From Rhodobacterales bacterium UBA3089 (GTDB lineage Bacteria; Pseudomonadota; Alphaproteobacteria; Rhodobacterales; Rhodobacteraceae): 13,829 nucleotides of DNA. Below are positions 1 to 7,579 of the stretch, piece by piece (within the stretch, counting starts at the first letter, position 1; each line of letters begins with the position of its first letter). The notes beneath the pieces were generated by a model that was not told where the DNA came from, searched no databases, and saw only the letters and a list, made by a program, of their open reading frames with translations. The translations under genes were made by a program, and so were the position numbers. The stretch spans positions 1 through 13,829 of the forward strand of contig DFBD01000060.1 in assembly GCA_002367255.1 (NCBI GenBank), written 5' to 3'.

Positions 1-366
1 TTTTCTAATGGTAATAGCGGATGGTTTGATAGTTTTATCAATGGGATAAATCGTTTACCTCGTCCAATTATGGCACTGGGTACGGTTGGGCTTTTTGTCT
101 TTGCCATGGCCAATCCCGAAGATTTCACCACTAGAATGCGAGGATTGGCCTATGTGCCTGACCCGTTATGGTGGCTGCTTGGTGCGGTGGTCTCGTTCTA
201 TTTCGGGGCAAGGGAGCTGCATTATGCCCGCGAGGCGACGACGCCTTTGATAATCCCGCCCGTTGCCGCCAACGAACCAACGGCCCCGACCAAGGTTTCG
301 GCGGCGGCCTTTCCCGAAAACGCAGCATTATCGGAATGGGCTGCGTTGAATAATCGGGCTGCATAA
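1..366 (+). CDS. Holin-family (GTA holin-like) membrane protein, 5' end missing
   Basis: The frame is open from base 1, so the start lies outside the window; 121 residues are visible before the TAA at 364-366. An internal ATG at 70 falls inside the conserved core and is probably not the start, because the conserved 'WFD..INGINRLPRP' stretch lies before it. Two hydrophobic segments follow: one after PIMALG, and one around WWLLGAVVSFYFGARE. The tail of about 55 residues is Ala/Pro-rich and polar. The 'RLPRP..ALG...F......DP' and 'P.PLWWLLGA.VSFYFGAR' patterns match what I remember of Rhodobacterales proteins annotated as holin family, which often sit next to ccmF. Lytic or gene-transfer-agent function is inference from the family name only; no other phage or GTA gene is in view. 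Confidence 0.7.
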   Translation, partial: FSNGNSGWFDSFINGINRLPRPIMALGTVGLFVFAMANPEDFTTRMRGLAYVPDPLWWLLGAVVSFYFGARELHYAREATTPLIIPPVAANEPTAPTKVSAAAFPENAALSEWAALNNRAA

Positions 367-372
367 CGTCGT

Positions 373-392
373 TCGCCCCCTTTTGGGGGCGA
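373..392 (+). other. Strong hairpin between holin-like gene and ccmF
   Basis: TCGCCCCC (373-380) and GGGGGCGA (385-392) form an 8-bp, G+C-rich stem around a TTTT loop, starting 7 nt after the stop codon of the holin-like gene. No U-run follows (the next bases are CATAACGG), so it is not a classical intrinsic terminator. It could protect or separate transcripts upstream of ccmF. The pairing is seen directly; the role is inferred. Confidence 0.45.
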
Positions 393-475
393 CATAACGG
401 TCGATCACAACATTGAAAATTGAATATGTTTACGGTTCGCCTATGATGTGCATCAAACAAATAGGGATTCGTTTC

Positions 476-2455
476 ATGACCGCAGAACTTGGGCATTTTG
501 CTCTTATCCTCGCTTTCGCGATTTCAATACCGCAGATTATTATCCCTATGATAGGGGCACATAAGGGCTGGAATGACTGGATGCGTTTTGCGACTCCGGC
601 GGCGATTGCACAGTTTTTGCTGGTTGGCGTTGCCTTCGCGATGCTGACAACGGCCTTTGTAACTTCGGATTTCTCGGTAAGGTTGGTGGCGGCGAACTCG
701 CATTCGGCCAAGCCTATGCTTTACAAGGTTACCGGGGTTTGGGCTAACCACGAGGGCTCCATGCTGCTGTGGATTACTATTTTAACACTGTTCGGGGCGA
801 CGATTGCCGTTTGGGGCAGAAATTTGCCGCCGAGTTTGAAGGCGCGGGTTCTGTCAGTGCAATCGATGGTTGGTGCTGCATTTTTGGCGTTTATTTTGTT
901 TACGTCCAATCCGTTTACGCGTTTGGGGCAGCCTCCGGTTGACGGGAACGGGTTGAATCCATTGTTGCAAGACCCGGGCTTGGCGTTTCATCCGCCGTTT
1001 TTGTATCTGGGTTATGTTGGTCTTTCGATGGCGTTCAGCTTTGCAGTTGCGGCGCTGATCGAGGGCAAGGTCGATGCCGCATGGGCGCGGTGGGTGCGGC
1101 CATGGACGCTTGCGGCGTGGATTTTCTTAACGATTGGCATCGGCCTTGGCAGTTGGTGGGCATATTACGAGCTTGGCTGGGGCGGCTGGTGGTTCTGGGA
1201 TCCTGTGGAAAATGCTAGCTTTATGCCATGGTTAATGGCGACAGCGTTGCTGCATTCAGCCATTGTAGTGGAAAAGCGTAACGCTTTGAAAAGCTGGACG
1301 GTTTTGCTGGCAATTTTAGCATTCTCGTTCAGCCTTATAGGAACATTTATCGTGCGTTCGGGTGTTATTACATCGGTACATGCGTTTGCTAATGACCCTG
1401 AGCGTGGCGTATTTATTCTGGTGATCTTGGCCGTGGCGATTGGCGGGGCGTTAACACTTTATGCTTTGCGTGCAACGCAGTTGAAATCGACGGCGGTGTT
1501 CGGGCTGGTTAGTCGCGAGAGCGGGCTTGTTATGAATAATCTGTTACTTTCTGTTGCCGCGGCGGTAGTGTTCGTCGGCACGATCTGGCCGCTGGTGGCC
1601 GAGATTACGACAGGTGCGAAAGTTTCCGTGGGCGCACCGTTCTTTAACATTGCGTTTACACCTTTCATGGTAGTCTTGGCGATGATCCTTCCGATTGCAG
1701 CGATGCTGCCGTGGAAGCGCGGTGATCTGAAGCGGACGATGCAGCCGTTATGGGGGATTGCCGCGTTGTCTGTGGCGCTTGGGGCCGCTGTGTGGGTTAT
1801 GCAAACCGGTGGGCGGATGCTGGCACCTGTTGGCTTGACGCTGGCGTTTTGGGTCGTCGTTGGGGCGATGGCTGATGTGGCGGTGCGGGTGAAACTCGGT
1901 AAGGCTTCGTTGCCCGAAAGCCTGCGCCGTTCGCGTAATTTGCCGCGGGCGGATTGGGGGAAGATGTTCTCCCATATCGGGTTCGGGCTTATGATTTTCG
2001 GTATCTCGGCGATTATGAGCTGGGAAGTCGAGGATATTCGCGTTGCTAAAATTGGCGACACATTCCCGCTGCAAGCCTATGAAATCCGCTTTGACGGGGT
2101 GAAAGGCATTCAGGGACCGAACTACACAGCAGCGCGCGGGGAATTCACCTTGTTCAAGGACAGGGTAGAAATCGCAAAACTGTATCCTGAGAAACGGAAC
2201 TATCCCGTGCAGAGCATGCCAACATCCGAAGCCGCGATTGACCAAAACTTGCTGCGCGACGTTTATGTGGTTCTAGGGGACCGGCAGAATGATGGTGGCT
2301 GGGCCGTGCGTTCTTACGTGAAGCCGTTCACCAACTGGATTTGGATCGGTGTGTTTACGCTGTCATTTGGTGGGTTGCTTAGTATTACCGACAGACGGTA
2401 TCGAGTGGCATCGGCTGCACGAAAATCCACAATGTCAGCGGTTCCGGCGGAGTAA
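476..2455 (+). CDS. ccmF: Cytochrome c heme lyase subunit CcmF
   Basis: CcmF is the large integral membrane subunit of the System I heme lyase, which attaches heme to CXXCH motifs of apocytochromes c at the periplasmic face. The 659-residue length is close to the E. coli protein (647). The tryptophan-rich WWD heme-handling motif is at residues 235-253 (begins WGGWWFWDP). Four histidines match the known E. coli ligands in position: H172 (HPPFLYLG), H260 (LLHSA), H302 (VHAF) and H500 (FSHIGFG). Many hydrophobic helices span the length, and a soluble periplasmic domain precedes the last helix. I chose ATG 476 (MTAELGHFALIL, the usual CcmF N-terminus) over a TTG at 413 that would add 21 non-conserved residues. 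A weak AGGGA lies about 10 nt upstream. ccmH begins 3 nt after the stop. The ccmE gene usually found upstream would be outside the window. Confidence 0.97.
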   Translation: MTAELGHFALILAFAISIPQIIIPMIGAHKGWNDWMRFATPAAIAQFLLVGVAFAMLTTAFVTSDFSVRLVAANSHSAKPMLYKVTGVWANHEGSMLLWITILTLFGATIAVWGRNLPPSLKARVLSVQSMVGAAFLAFILFTSNPFTRLGQPPVDGNGLNPLLQDPGLAFHPPFLYLGYVGLSMAFSFAVAALIEGKVDAAWARWVRPWTLAAWIFLTIGIGLGSWWAYYELGWGGWWFWDPVENASFMPWLMATALLHSAIVVEKRNALKSWTVLLAILAFSFSLIGTFIVRSGVITSVHAFANDPERGVFILVILAVAIGGALTLYALRATQLKSTAVFGLVSRESGLVMNNLLLSVAAAVVFVGTIWPLVAEITTGAKVSVGAPFFNIAFTPFMVVLAMILPIAAMLPWKRGDLKRTMQPLWGIAALSVALGAAVWVMQTGGRMLAPVGLTLAFWVVVGAMADVAVRVKLGKASLPESLRRSRNLPRADWGKMFSHIGFGLMIFGISAIMSWEVEDIRVAKIGDTFPLQAYEIRFDGVKGIQGPNYTAARGEFTLFKDRVEIAKLYPEKRNYPVQSMPTSEAAIDQNLLRDVYVVLGDRQNDGGWAVRSYVKPFTNWIWIGVFTLSFGGLLSITDRRYRVASAARKSTMSAVPAE

Positions 2456-2458
2456 ATT

Positions 2459-2911
2459 ATGCTTAAATATCTGTTACTTATCGTGATGTTGGCGACGCCT
2501 GTGATGGCTGTGCAACCGGATGAAATACTCGCTGATCCGGTGATGGAAGCGCGGGCGCGGGATATCTCCAAGGGCCTGCGTTGTCTGGTTTGCCGGAACG
2601 AGAATATCGACGATTCCAATGCCGAACTGGCGCGAGATTTACGTTTGCTGGTGCGGGAACGGCTGGTTGCAGGTGACACGGATCAGGAGGTCGAGGATTT
2701 TGTTGTTGAGCGTTACGGCGAATACGTTCTTCTTAAGCCTATGTTCAGCTTAAGTAATGCGATGTTGTGGTTTGCCGGGCCTGCGCTTCTTATAGTCGGT
2801 GGGTGGATTTCGTTGGTGTTTATTCGGCGACGAAGCACCGGAGCAGCGCTGCCTGAAGAAGGCCTGACTGCTGACGAGCAGGCAAAACTTGATGCTTTGT
2901 TGAAGGGCTAA
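2459..2911 (+). CDS. ccmH: Cytochrome c maturation protein CcmH
   Basis: CcmH is a membrane-anchored thioredox protein that presents reduced apocytochrome c to CcmF. The 150-residue product has an N-terminal signal/anchor (residues 1-17, ending PVMA). The family's LRCxxCxNE motif has redox cysteines at C42 and C45, followed by the three-helix acidic region (DSNAELARDLR). One membrane helix lies at about 101-122, with a short cytoplasmic tail. This is the short, single-domain CcmH (CcmL/CycL type); no CcmI-like TPR extension is fused to it and no ccmI or ccmG gene follows. The 3-nt gap after ccmF argues for one transcript and for action in the same heme lyase complex. Confidence 0.96.
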   Translation: MLKYLLLIVMLATPVMAVQPDEILADPVMEARARDISKGLRCLVCRNENIDDSNAELARDLRLLVRERLVAGDTDQEVEDFVVERYGEYVLLKPMFSLSNAMLWFAGPALLIVGGWISLVFIRRRSTGAALPEEGLTADEQAKLDALLKG

Positions 2912-2976
2912 CGTCACGTCCGGTCTTTTGCGGGGCCGCGAAAATCGTTAAGTTTCTTGAAACAGGAGAGACTTGC

Positions 2977-3753
2977 ATGAGCTATCAGACAATCCTTTAT
3001 GCGATCAGTGATGATGTCGCGACGATTACGCTTAACCGGCCTGACGTGATGAACGGGCTTAATGCGCAGATGCGTGCTGATATCACCCATGCGATTGACC
3101 GTGCGAGCGACGAGGCGCGGGTGCTGGTGCTGACTGGTGCTGGAAGCGGTTTTTGCTCGGGGCAGGACCTTGGGGATAATACCACTGCGGCTAATCTGGA
3201 TATGGAACGGGTTCTAAAGGAAGAATATGAACCAATGCTTAAGGCGATTTACGATTGCCCGATTCCGACGATTTCGGCGGTGAATGGCGCGGCGGCGGGG
3301 GCTGGCGCAAATTTGGCGCTGGCGGCGGATGTTGTTATTGCAACAAAATCGGCGTTCTTCATGCAAGCGTTTGCGCGCATTGGCCTTATCCCTGATGCTG
3401 GCGGGACCTATTGGTTGCCGCGTCAAATGGGATTTGCCAAGGCGATGGGGGCGGCGTTGTTTGCGGACCGGATATCAGCACAACAGGCGGATGACTGGGG
3501 CATGATTTGGGAATGCGTGGCGGATGATGATTTCGCCGCCGCAGTGCAGGAACGCGCGGCGCATCTGGCCAAGGGGCCGACGAAGTCTTACCAGCTTATT
3601 AAGCAGGCGCTGCGGGGAAGTTTGGATAACTCGCTTGACCAACAGCTTGAAGTCGAGGCGAAGTTGCAAGGCGAGGCTGGAAAGACCCGGGATTTCCTTG
3701 AGGGCGTCATGGCGTTTATGGAAAAACGCTTGCCGAAGTACGAAGGGCGATAA
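2977..3753 (+). CDS. Enoyl-CoA hydratase/isomerase family protein, PaaG-like
   Basis: This is a crotonase-fold enzyme of 258 residues acting on acyl-CoA thioesters in the cytoplasm. The two backbone-amide (oxyanion hole) loops are visible: FCSGQDL at 59-65 and NGAAAGAGANLAL at 103-115. The GLIPDAGGT stretch carries D140, at the position of the catalytic Asp of PaaG (ring-1,2-epoxyphenylacetyl-CoA isomerase); there is no Glu pair of the classical hydratase type. Similarity to PaaG runs the full length, including AxxWGMIW and the C-terminal EGVxAFxxKRxPxxxG. No other phenylacetate catabolism gene is nearby, so the real substrate is open and I give no symbol. AGGAG at 2964-2968, 8 nt before the ATG, supports the start. 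A 65-nt gap separates it from ccmH. Confidence 0.9.
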   Translation: MSYQTILYAISDDVATITLNRPDVMNGLNAQMRADITHAIDRASDEARVLVLTGAGSGFCSGQDLGDNTTAANLDMERVLKEEYEPMLKAIYDCPIPTISAVNGAAAGAGANLALAADVVIATKSAFFMQAFARIGLIPDAGGTYWLPRQMGFAKAMGAALFADRISAQQADDWGMIWECVADDDFAAAVQERAAHLAKGPTKSYQLIKQALRGSLDNSLDQQLEVEAKLQGEAGKTRDFLEGVMAFMEKRLPKYEGR

Positions 3754-3793
3754 GCCCGCTTGACCCGCTGGTATTACCTGCCATTCTGGTCAC

Positions 3794-6571
3794 ATGAATA
3801 CGCTTGAAAATGTAACCGCCGGACCGATTCCATATAACGAAATTCACGGCGCCGAGGCGCGCGCGTTGTTTGTCGGGCTGCCGGAAAACCTCGTTGATTT
3901 GATCGAGGGGACTGCGGGATGCAGCCCATACCTCGACCTACTGATGCGACGCGAGGCAGAATGGCTGCGTGGCATTGTCGAACGCGATCTGGATGCGGTT
4001 TTTGCAGAAATTCTGGATGATATTTCGGGCGACAGCTTTCAGGCATTGTCGGATAACCTGCGGACTGCGAAACGGCGCGGGGCATTGCTTGCTGCGCTGG
4101 CTGACCTAGGTGGGTTATGGTCGCTGGAACAGGTTACCGGCGCGTTAACCGATCTGGCGGATCGGGCGGTGCAGGTTAGTCTGGACCATCTGGTAAAGGC
4201 AGAGATCACGCGGGGTAAATTGCCCGGGTGTGTGGCCGAGGATGCAGCCGGTATGGTCGTTCTGGCGATGGGAAAGATGGGCGCACGGGAGCTGAACTAT
4301 TCTTCCGACATCGACCTGATTGTGCTGTTTGACGAAACGCGCCATGACCCCGAGAACTACGGCGAGGTGCGGGCAGGGTTTATCCGGATTACCCAGCGGA
4401 TGGTTAAGTTGCTGTCAGCCGTGACGGGCGGCGGATATGTGTTCCGTACCGATTTGCGCTTGCGGCCCGACCCGTCTTCTACACCTGTGTGTCTGGCGAT
4501 GGAACCGGCAGAACGATATTACGAGAGTTTGGGCCGAACGTGGGAACGTGCGGCGTTTATCAAGGCGCGGCCATGTGCAGGGGCGATTGACGCGGGCTGG
4601 GCGTTTCTGGATCGGCTTAAGCCGTTTATCTGGCGGAAATATCTGGACTTTGCGGCCATTCAGGATGCGCACGACATGCGGCTTCGTATCCGTGAGCATA
4701 AGGGGTTGTACGGGGTGGTTTCGATACCCGGGCACAACATGAAACTTGGGCGCGGTGGCATTCGAGAGATCGAGTTTTTCACGCAGACGCGGCAGATTAT
4801 CAGTGGCGGGCGCGATGATGAAGTTAGGCAACGCGAAACGCGAAAAGCCCTGAAAGCGCTGGTGAAAAACGGTTGGGTCGAGGCCGATATGGCGGCGTAT
4901 TTGGACGAAGCTTACGTCGCACATCGCACGTTGGAGCATCGCCTTCAGATGCTTGAAGATGCGCAAACGCATCAAATTCCGGAAAGTCTGGACCGCCGCG
5001 AACGGCTGGCGGCGTTTTGCGGGGAAACGGATCTGGAGGCCTTTGAGGCCGAAATCAAGGCGCGCTTGGAGAAGGTACACGACCTGACGGAGAGATTTTT
5101 CGCTGGCGATGACGGGGGTGAGACGGAGACACCGGAGTTTGAGCGGCCCGAATATGTCGAAGGGATCATGGAAAAATGGGCGACATTGCCATCTATGAGG
5201 TCCGAGCGGGCCAGCCAGATTTTCGCCCGTATTAAACCCGAAATCCTGTCGAGGTTAGCGGACTCCGCCAGCCCTGAAGACGCGTTGATCCAGTTTGATG
5301 CGTTTTTGTCCGGGATTCCGGCGGGGGTGCAACTGTTTTCGTTATTCGAGGCGAACCCGCCGTTGCTGGACCTGTTGGTCGATATTTGCGCCACGGCACC
5401 GGAGTTGGCGCGGTATTTGGGTCGGCACTCGAAAGTGTTTGATGCGGTGGTTGGAAGTGATTTCTTTGCCAGTTTACCGGATTTGGATTGCCTGAGTATG
5501 GAGTTGAAGGCGGAGATTGAAAACGCGACGGATTACGAGGATACCCTCGATATTACCCGCCGTTGGGTTAAGGAAAAGCAGTTCCGTATCGGGGTGCATT
5601 TACTGCGCCAGATTTCTAACGCCGAGGAGGCTGCTATTGCTTATTCGGATGTCGCGGAGGCCTGTTTGGCCAACTTGTTCCCAGCTGTTTGTCAGAATTT
5701 CAGTCGTAGATATGGGCCACCTCCGGGGAAGGGCGCGGCAGTTATTGCGATGGGGAAGCTGGGCTCGCGAGAGATGACGGCGACTTCTGATCTCGATTTG
5801 ATAATGGTTTATGATGCGCAAGGGGCTGATCGTTCCGAGGGGGACAGGCCGCTGGCTGTCTCGACTTATTTCGCGCGTTTGACGCAGGCGGTTTTGTCGG
5901 CGTTGACTGTTCCGACCAGTGAAGGTCCGCTTTACGAGGTTGATATGCGGCTGCGCCCATCTGGACGGATGGGGCCGGTGGCAACATCTATCAAAGCGTT
6001 CAAGGAATATCAGATGAACGAGGCGTGGACGTGGGAGCATCTGGCGTTGTCTCGGGCAAGGGTTGTCGCGGGGCGCGAAGATTTGGAGCGCGATGTCAGG
6101 GATGCCATGCGGGCCGCACTTTGCCAGCCGCATGATCGCGCCAAGGTGATTGCTGATGTACAGGAGATGCGGACGAAGCTGGCTGAGGGTAAGGCCGATA
6201 ATCCGTGGGAGATGAAGTACGGGCCCGGGTGGTTGATGGACATCGAGTTGGTGTTGCAAACGGGTGCGGTTTTATACGGGATAACGGGGGTGGAGCGGCC
6301 TGCGGATATGTTACCTGAACTGATTACGGCTGGTTGGGTCTCGGGTGTGCAGGCGGGGGCGATTGCAGACGCCTTGAAATTATATATGAGCATTCAACAG
6401 GTTGCGCGGTTGGCGGTAGATGGACCTATTGATCCGAAAAGTGCCGGGCGCGGATTTCTCGATTTGCTGGTGAAAGTTGCTAAAGTTGACGATATTGCAG
6501 CGTTAGAGGTCTTGTTAAGGAATACTGCCGATGCGATGGCGTCTATTATTGACGAAGTGTTAACGGTTTGA
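3794..6571 (+). CDS. glnE: Bifunctional glutamine synthetase adenylyltransferase/adenylyl-removing enzyme
   Basis: GlnE adenylylates glutamine synthetase (inactivating it) and removes AMP by phosphorolysis, in response to PII and glutamine, in the cytoplasm. The 925-residue protein (E. coli 946) has two homologous nucleotidyltransferase halves. The N-terminal adenylyl-removing half carries GARELNYSSDIDLIVLFD with D172 and D174; the C-terminal adenylyltransferase half carries GSREMTATSDLDLIMVYD with D666 and D668. Both metal-binding DxD pairs are intact, so both activities are expected. Each half also has a matching Y/F-xx-DxRLRP segment. The start is the only ATG after an in-frame TGA at 3761-3763, but no clear Shine-Dalgarno sequence precedes it. 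The gene follows the enoyl-CoA hydratase by 40 nt and precedes the aldolase by a few bases. No glnA or glnB is in view. Confidence 0.97.
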   Translation: MNTLENVTAGPIPYNEIHGAEARALFVGLPENLVDLIEGTAGCSPYLDLLMRREAEWLRGIVERDLDAVFAEILDDISGDSFQALSDNLRTAKRRGALLAALADLGGLWSLEQVTGALTDLADRAVQVSLDHLVKAEITRGKLPGCVAEDAAGMVVLAMGKMGARELNYSSDIDLIVLFDETRHDPENYGEVRAGFIRITQRMVKLLSAVTGGGYVFRTDLRLRPDPSSTPVCLAMEPAERYYESLGRTWERAAFIKARPCAGAIDAGWAFLDRLKPFIWRKYLDFAAIQDAHDMRLRIREHKGLYGVVSIPGHNMKLGRGGIREIEFFTQTRQIISGGRDDEVRQRETRKALKALVKNGWVEADMAAYLDEAYVAHRTLEHRLQMLEDAQTHQIPESLDRRERLAAFCGETDLEAFEAEIKARLEKVHDLTERFFAGDDGGETETPEFERPEYVEGIMEKWATLPSMRSERASQIFARIKPEILSRLADSASPEDALIQFDAFLSGIPAGVQLFSLFEANPPLLDLLVDICATAPELARYLGRHSKVFDAVVGSDFFASLPDLDCLSMELKAEIENATDYEDTLDITRRWVKEKQFRIGVHLLRQISNAEEAAIAYSDVAEACLANLFPAVCQNFSRRYGPPPGKGAAVIAMGKLGSREMTATSDLDLIMVYDAQGADRSEGDRPLAVSTYFARLTQAVLSALTVPTSEGPLYEVDMRLRPSGRMGPVATSIKAFKEYQMNEAWTWEHLALSRARVVAGREDLERDVRDAMRAALCQPHDRAKVIADVQEMRTKLAEGKADNPWEMKYGPGWLMDIELVLQTGAVLYGITGVERPADMLPELITAGWVSGVQAGAIADALKLYMSIQQVARLAVDGPIDPKSAGRGFLDLLVKVAKVDDIAALEVLLRNTADAMASIIDEVLTV

Positions 6572-6573
6572 AC

Positions 6574-6577
6574 GGAG
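6574..6577 (+). promoter_or_regulatory. Ribosome binding site deciding the aldolase start
   Basis: GGAG lies right after the glnE stop. It is 6 nt before ATG 6584 but only 3 nt before ATG 6581, so the second of the two adjacent in-frame ATG codons is the better start. The difference is one Met. Confidence 0.6.
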
Positions 6578-6583
6578 AGAATG

Positions 6584-7300
6584 ATGCCTGAATATGGATG
6601 CTGGCTGGATTTGCCCTCCCCGCAAGTTGCCGAGATTATGGCGCAGGTCGGCTTTGATTTCATCGTTGTCGATCTTGAACATGGCCCGATGAGTGTAGAA
6701 ACCGCGCAGGTGCAGATGATGGCAATTGGTGAACGCGCGCGCACGATTGTGCGGGTGCCTGAAGGGTCGGAGGCTTGGATCAAGCGGGTTCTGGATGCGG
6801 GTGCTGGTGGCGTTATGGTGCCGAAGGTAGAAAGTGCGGCGCAGGCAGCTCAGATTGTTTCTTGGGCATATTATACCCCTAAAGGCCAGCGCGGGGATGC
6901 GCGGAGGGTCGTGCGGGCGAGTGACTGGGGCCGAAATTCAGAGGCGTATAAGGCGCAGTGGAACGCCGATGGCTTTGTTTCTGTGCAGATTGAATCTGTG
7001 GCAGGGCTTGAGAATATCGAGGCGATTGCCGCTGTTGAAGGCGTGACACAATTGTTCTTCGGGCCGGCGGATTATTCGGCCGATGCGGGGGTGTCGATCG
7101 ATAGTGACACGACGTTGGCGGCGGGGGCCAAAGTGGCGGCTGTTGCCAACGCGCATGGGTTACGGTCTGGCTCTGTGTTATTTTCGCAAGTTACGTCACA
7201 AGCTCTTGCAAAACTTGGGTTTACGCATATCTCGGTTGCTGGCGACGTTGCGGCGTTGAGCGATAGTTTGGATAGGAGTCTGCTGGATGCAAAAGGGTGA
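6584..7300 (+). CDS. HpcH/HpaI aldolase/citrate lyase family protein
   Basis: This is a metal-dependent class II pyruvate-type aldolase fold (TIM barrel) of 238 residues, in the family of 4-hydroxy-2-oxoheptanedioate aldolase HpaI and 2-dehydro-3-deoxyglucarate aldolase GarL. Numbered from ATG 6584, the recognisable sites are H33 in DLEHGP (general base), R57 in VRVPEG, E137 in QIESVAGLENIE and D163 in FFGPADYSAD (metal ligands). The barrel motif DAGAGGVMVPKV is also present. It is slightly shorter than HpaI (about 260), mainly at the N-terminus. No homoprotocatechuate or glucarate genes flank it, so the substrate cannot be assigned. It begins 12 nt after glnE stops, and its last codons overlap the next gene by 14 nt, so the three are probably co-transcribed. 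Confidence 0.9.
   Translation: MPEYGCWLDLPSPQVAEIMAQVGFDFIVVDLEHGPMSVETAQVQMMAIGERARTIVRVPEGSEAWIKRVLDAGAGGVMVPKVESAAQAAQIVSWAYYTPKGQRGDARRVVRASDWGRNSEAYKAQWNADGFVSVQIESVAGLENIEAIAAVEGVTQLFFGPADYSADAGVSIDSDTTLAAGAKVAAVANAHGLRSGSVLFSQVTSQALAKLGFTHISVAGDVAALSDSLDRSLLDAKG
7274..7278 (+). promoter_or_regulatory. Internal ribosome binding site within the aldolase 3' end
   Basis: AGGAG sits inside the aldolase coding sequence, 8 nt upstream of ATG 7287. It fixes the start of the overlapping 87-residue gene and implies translational coupling. Confidence 0.65.
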
Positions 7301-7550
7301 TTTAGCGTGTGATCCACGTGGTTTGATTTACGAGGCTTATCGGATTGAGGATATCTTGGCAGTGTCGTGTCGTCCGATTTTTCTGGATTGGGCAATGGGT
7401 GTTCCGGCAGACGAGGATTCCGTTCAACATATCAAAACCATGCTGGCGCATTACGAACCGGATTGGCCAGATCATCCTATGACGGCGCTATTGCGCACGG
7501 GGTTGGACGAAATGACCACACCACGTCGGCGTAAACGCGGTAATTTATAA
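7287..7550 (+). CDS. Conserved hypothetical protein, 87 residues
   Basis: I do not recognise a named family. The protein is soluble, without signal peptide or membrane segment. It begins CDPRGLIYEAYRIEDI, carries CRPIFLDWAMGVP in the centre and DHPMTALLRTGL near the end, and finishes with a very basic stretch (RRRKRG). I recall similar short proteins of this pattern in other Rhodobacterales but cannot confirm it here. Its start overlaps the aldolase by 14 nt in another frame and has a good AGGAG at the right distance, so it is very likely a real, coupled gene. C24 and the invariant-looking DW pair are the residues to watch. Function unknown. Confidence 0.75.
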   Translation: MQKGDLACDPRGLIYEAYRIEDILAVSCRPIFLDWAMGVPADEDSVQHIKTMLAHYEPDWPDHPMTALLRTGLDEMTTPRRRKRGNL

Positions 7551-7579
7551 CGTATCCGTGTCGTAGGTGCGTCAGGTAC

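Noticed and set aside
413..475. TTG start giving a 21-residue longer CcmF
   Set aside because: The extra residues are not typical of CcmF; ATG 476 gives the conserved N-terminus and places the heme-ligand histidines within a few residues of E. coli numbering.
1459..2245. Long open frames antisense to ccmF
   Set aside because: Composition is repetitive and Arg/Pro/Thr-rich, with no domain signature; they mirror the codon pattern of ccmF.
2930..2950. Inverted-looking TTTTGCGG / CCGCGAAAA between ccmH and the enoyl-CoA hydratase gene
   Set aside because: The loop would be two bases and the arms are out of register by one base; not a credible hairpin.
3015..3021. TGTCGCG, the reported SciP DNA-binding motif in Caulobacter (also at 5650-5656)
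   Set aside because: Both copies lie inside coding sequence far from any promoter and are expected by chance; none occurs in the sciP or ctrA upstream gaps.
4415..6259. Open frames of about 220 codons antisense to glnE
   Set aside because: Arg/Leu/His-rich shadows of the glnE frame, without binding sites or recognisable motifs.
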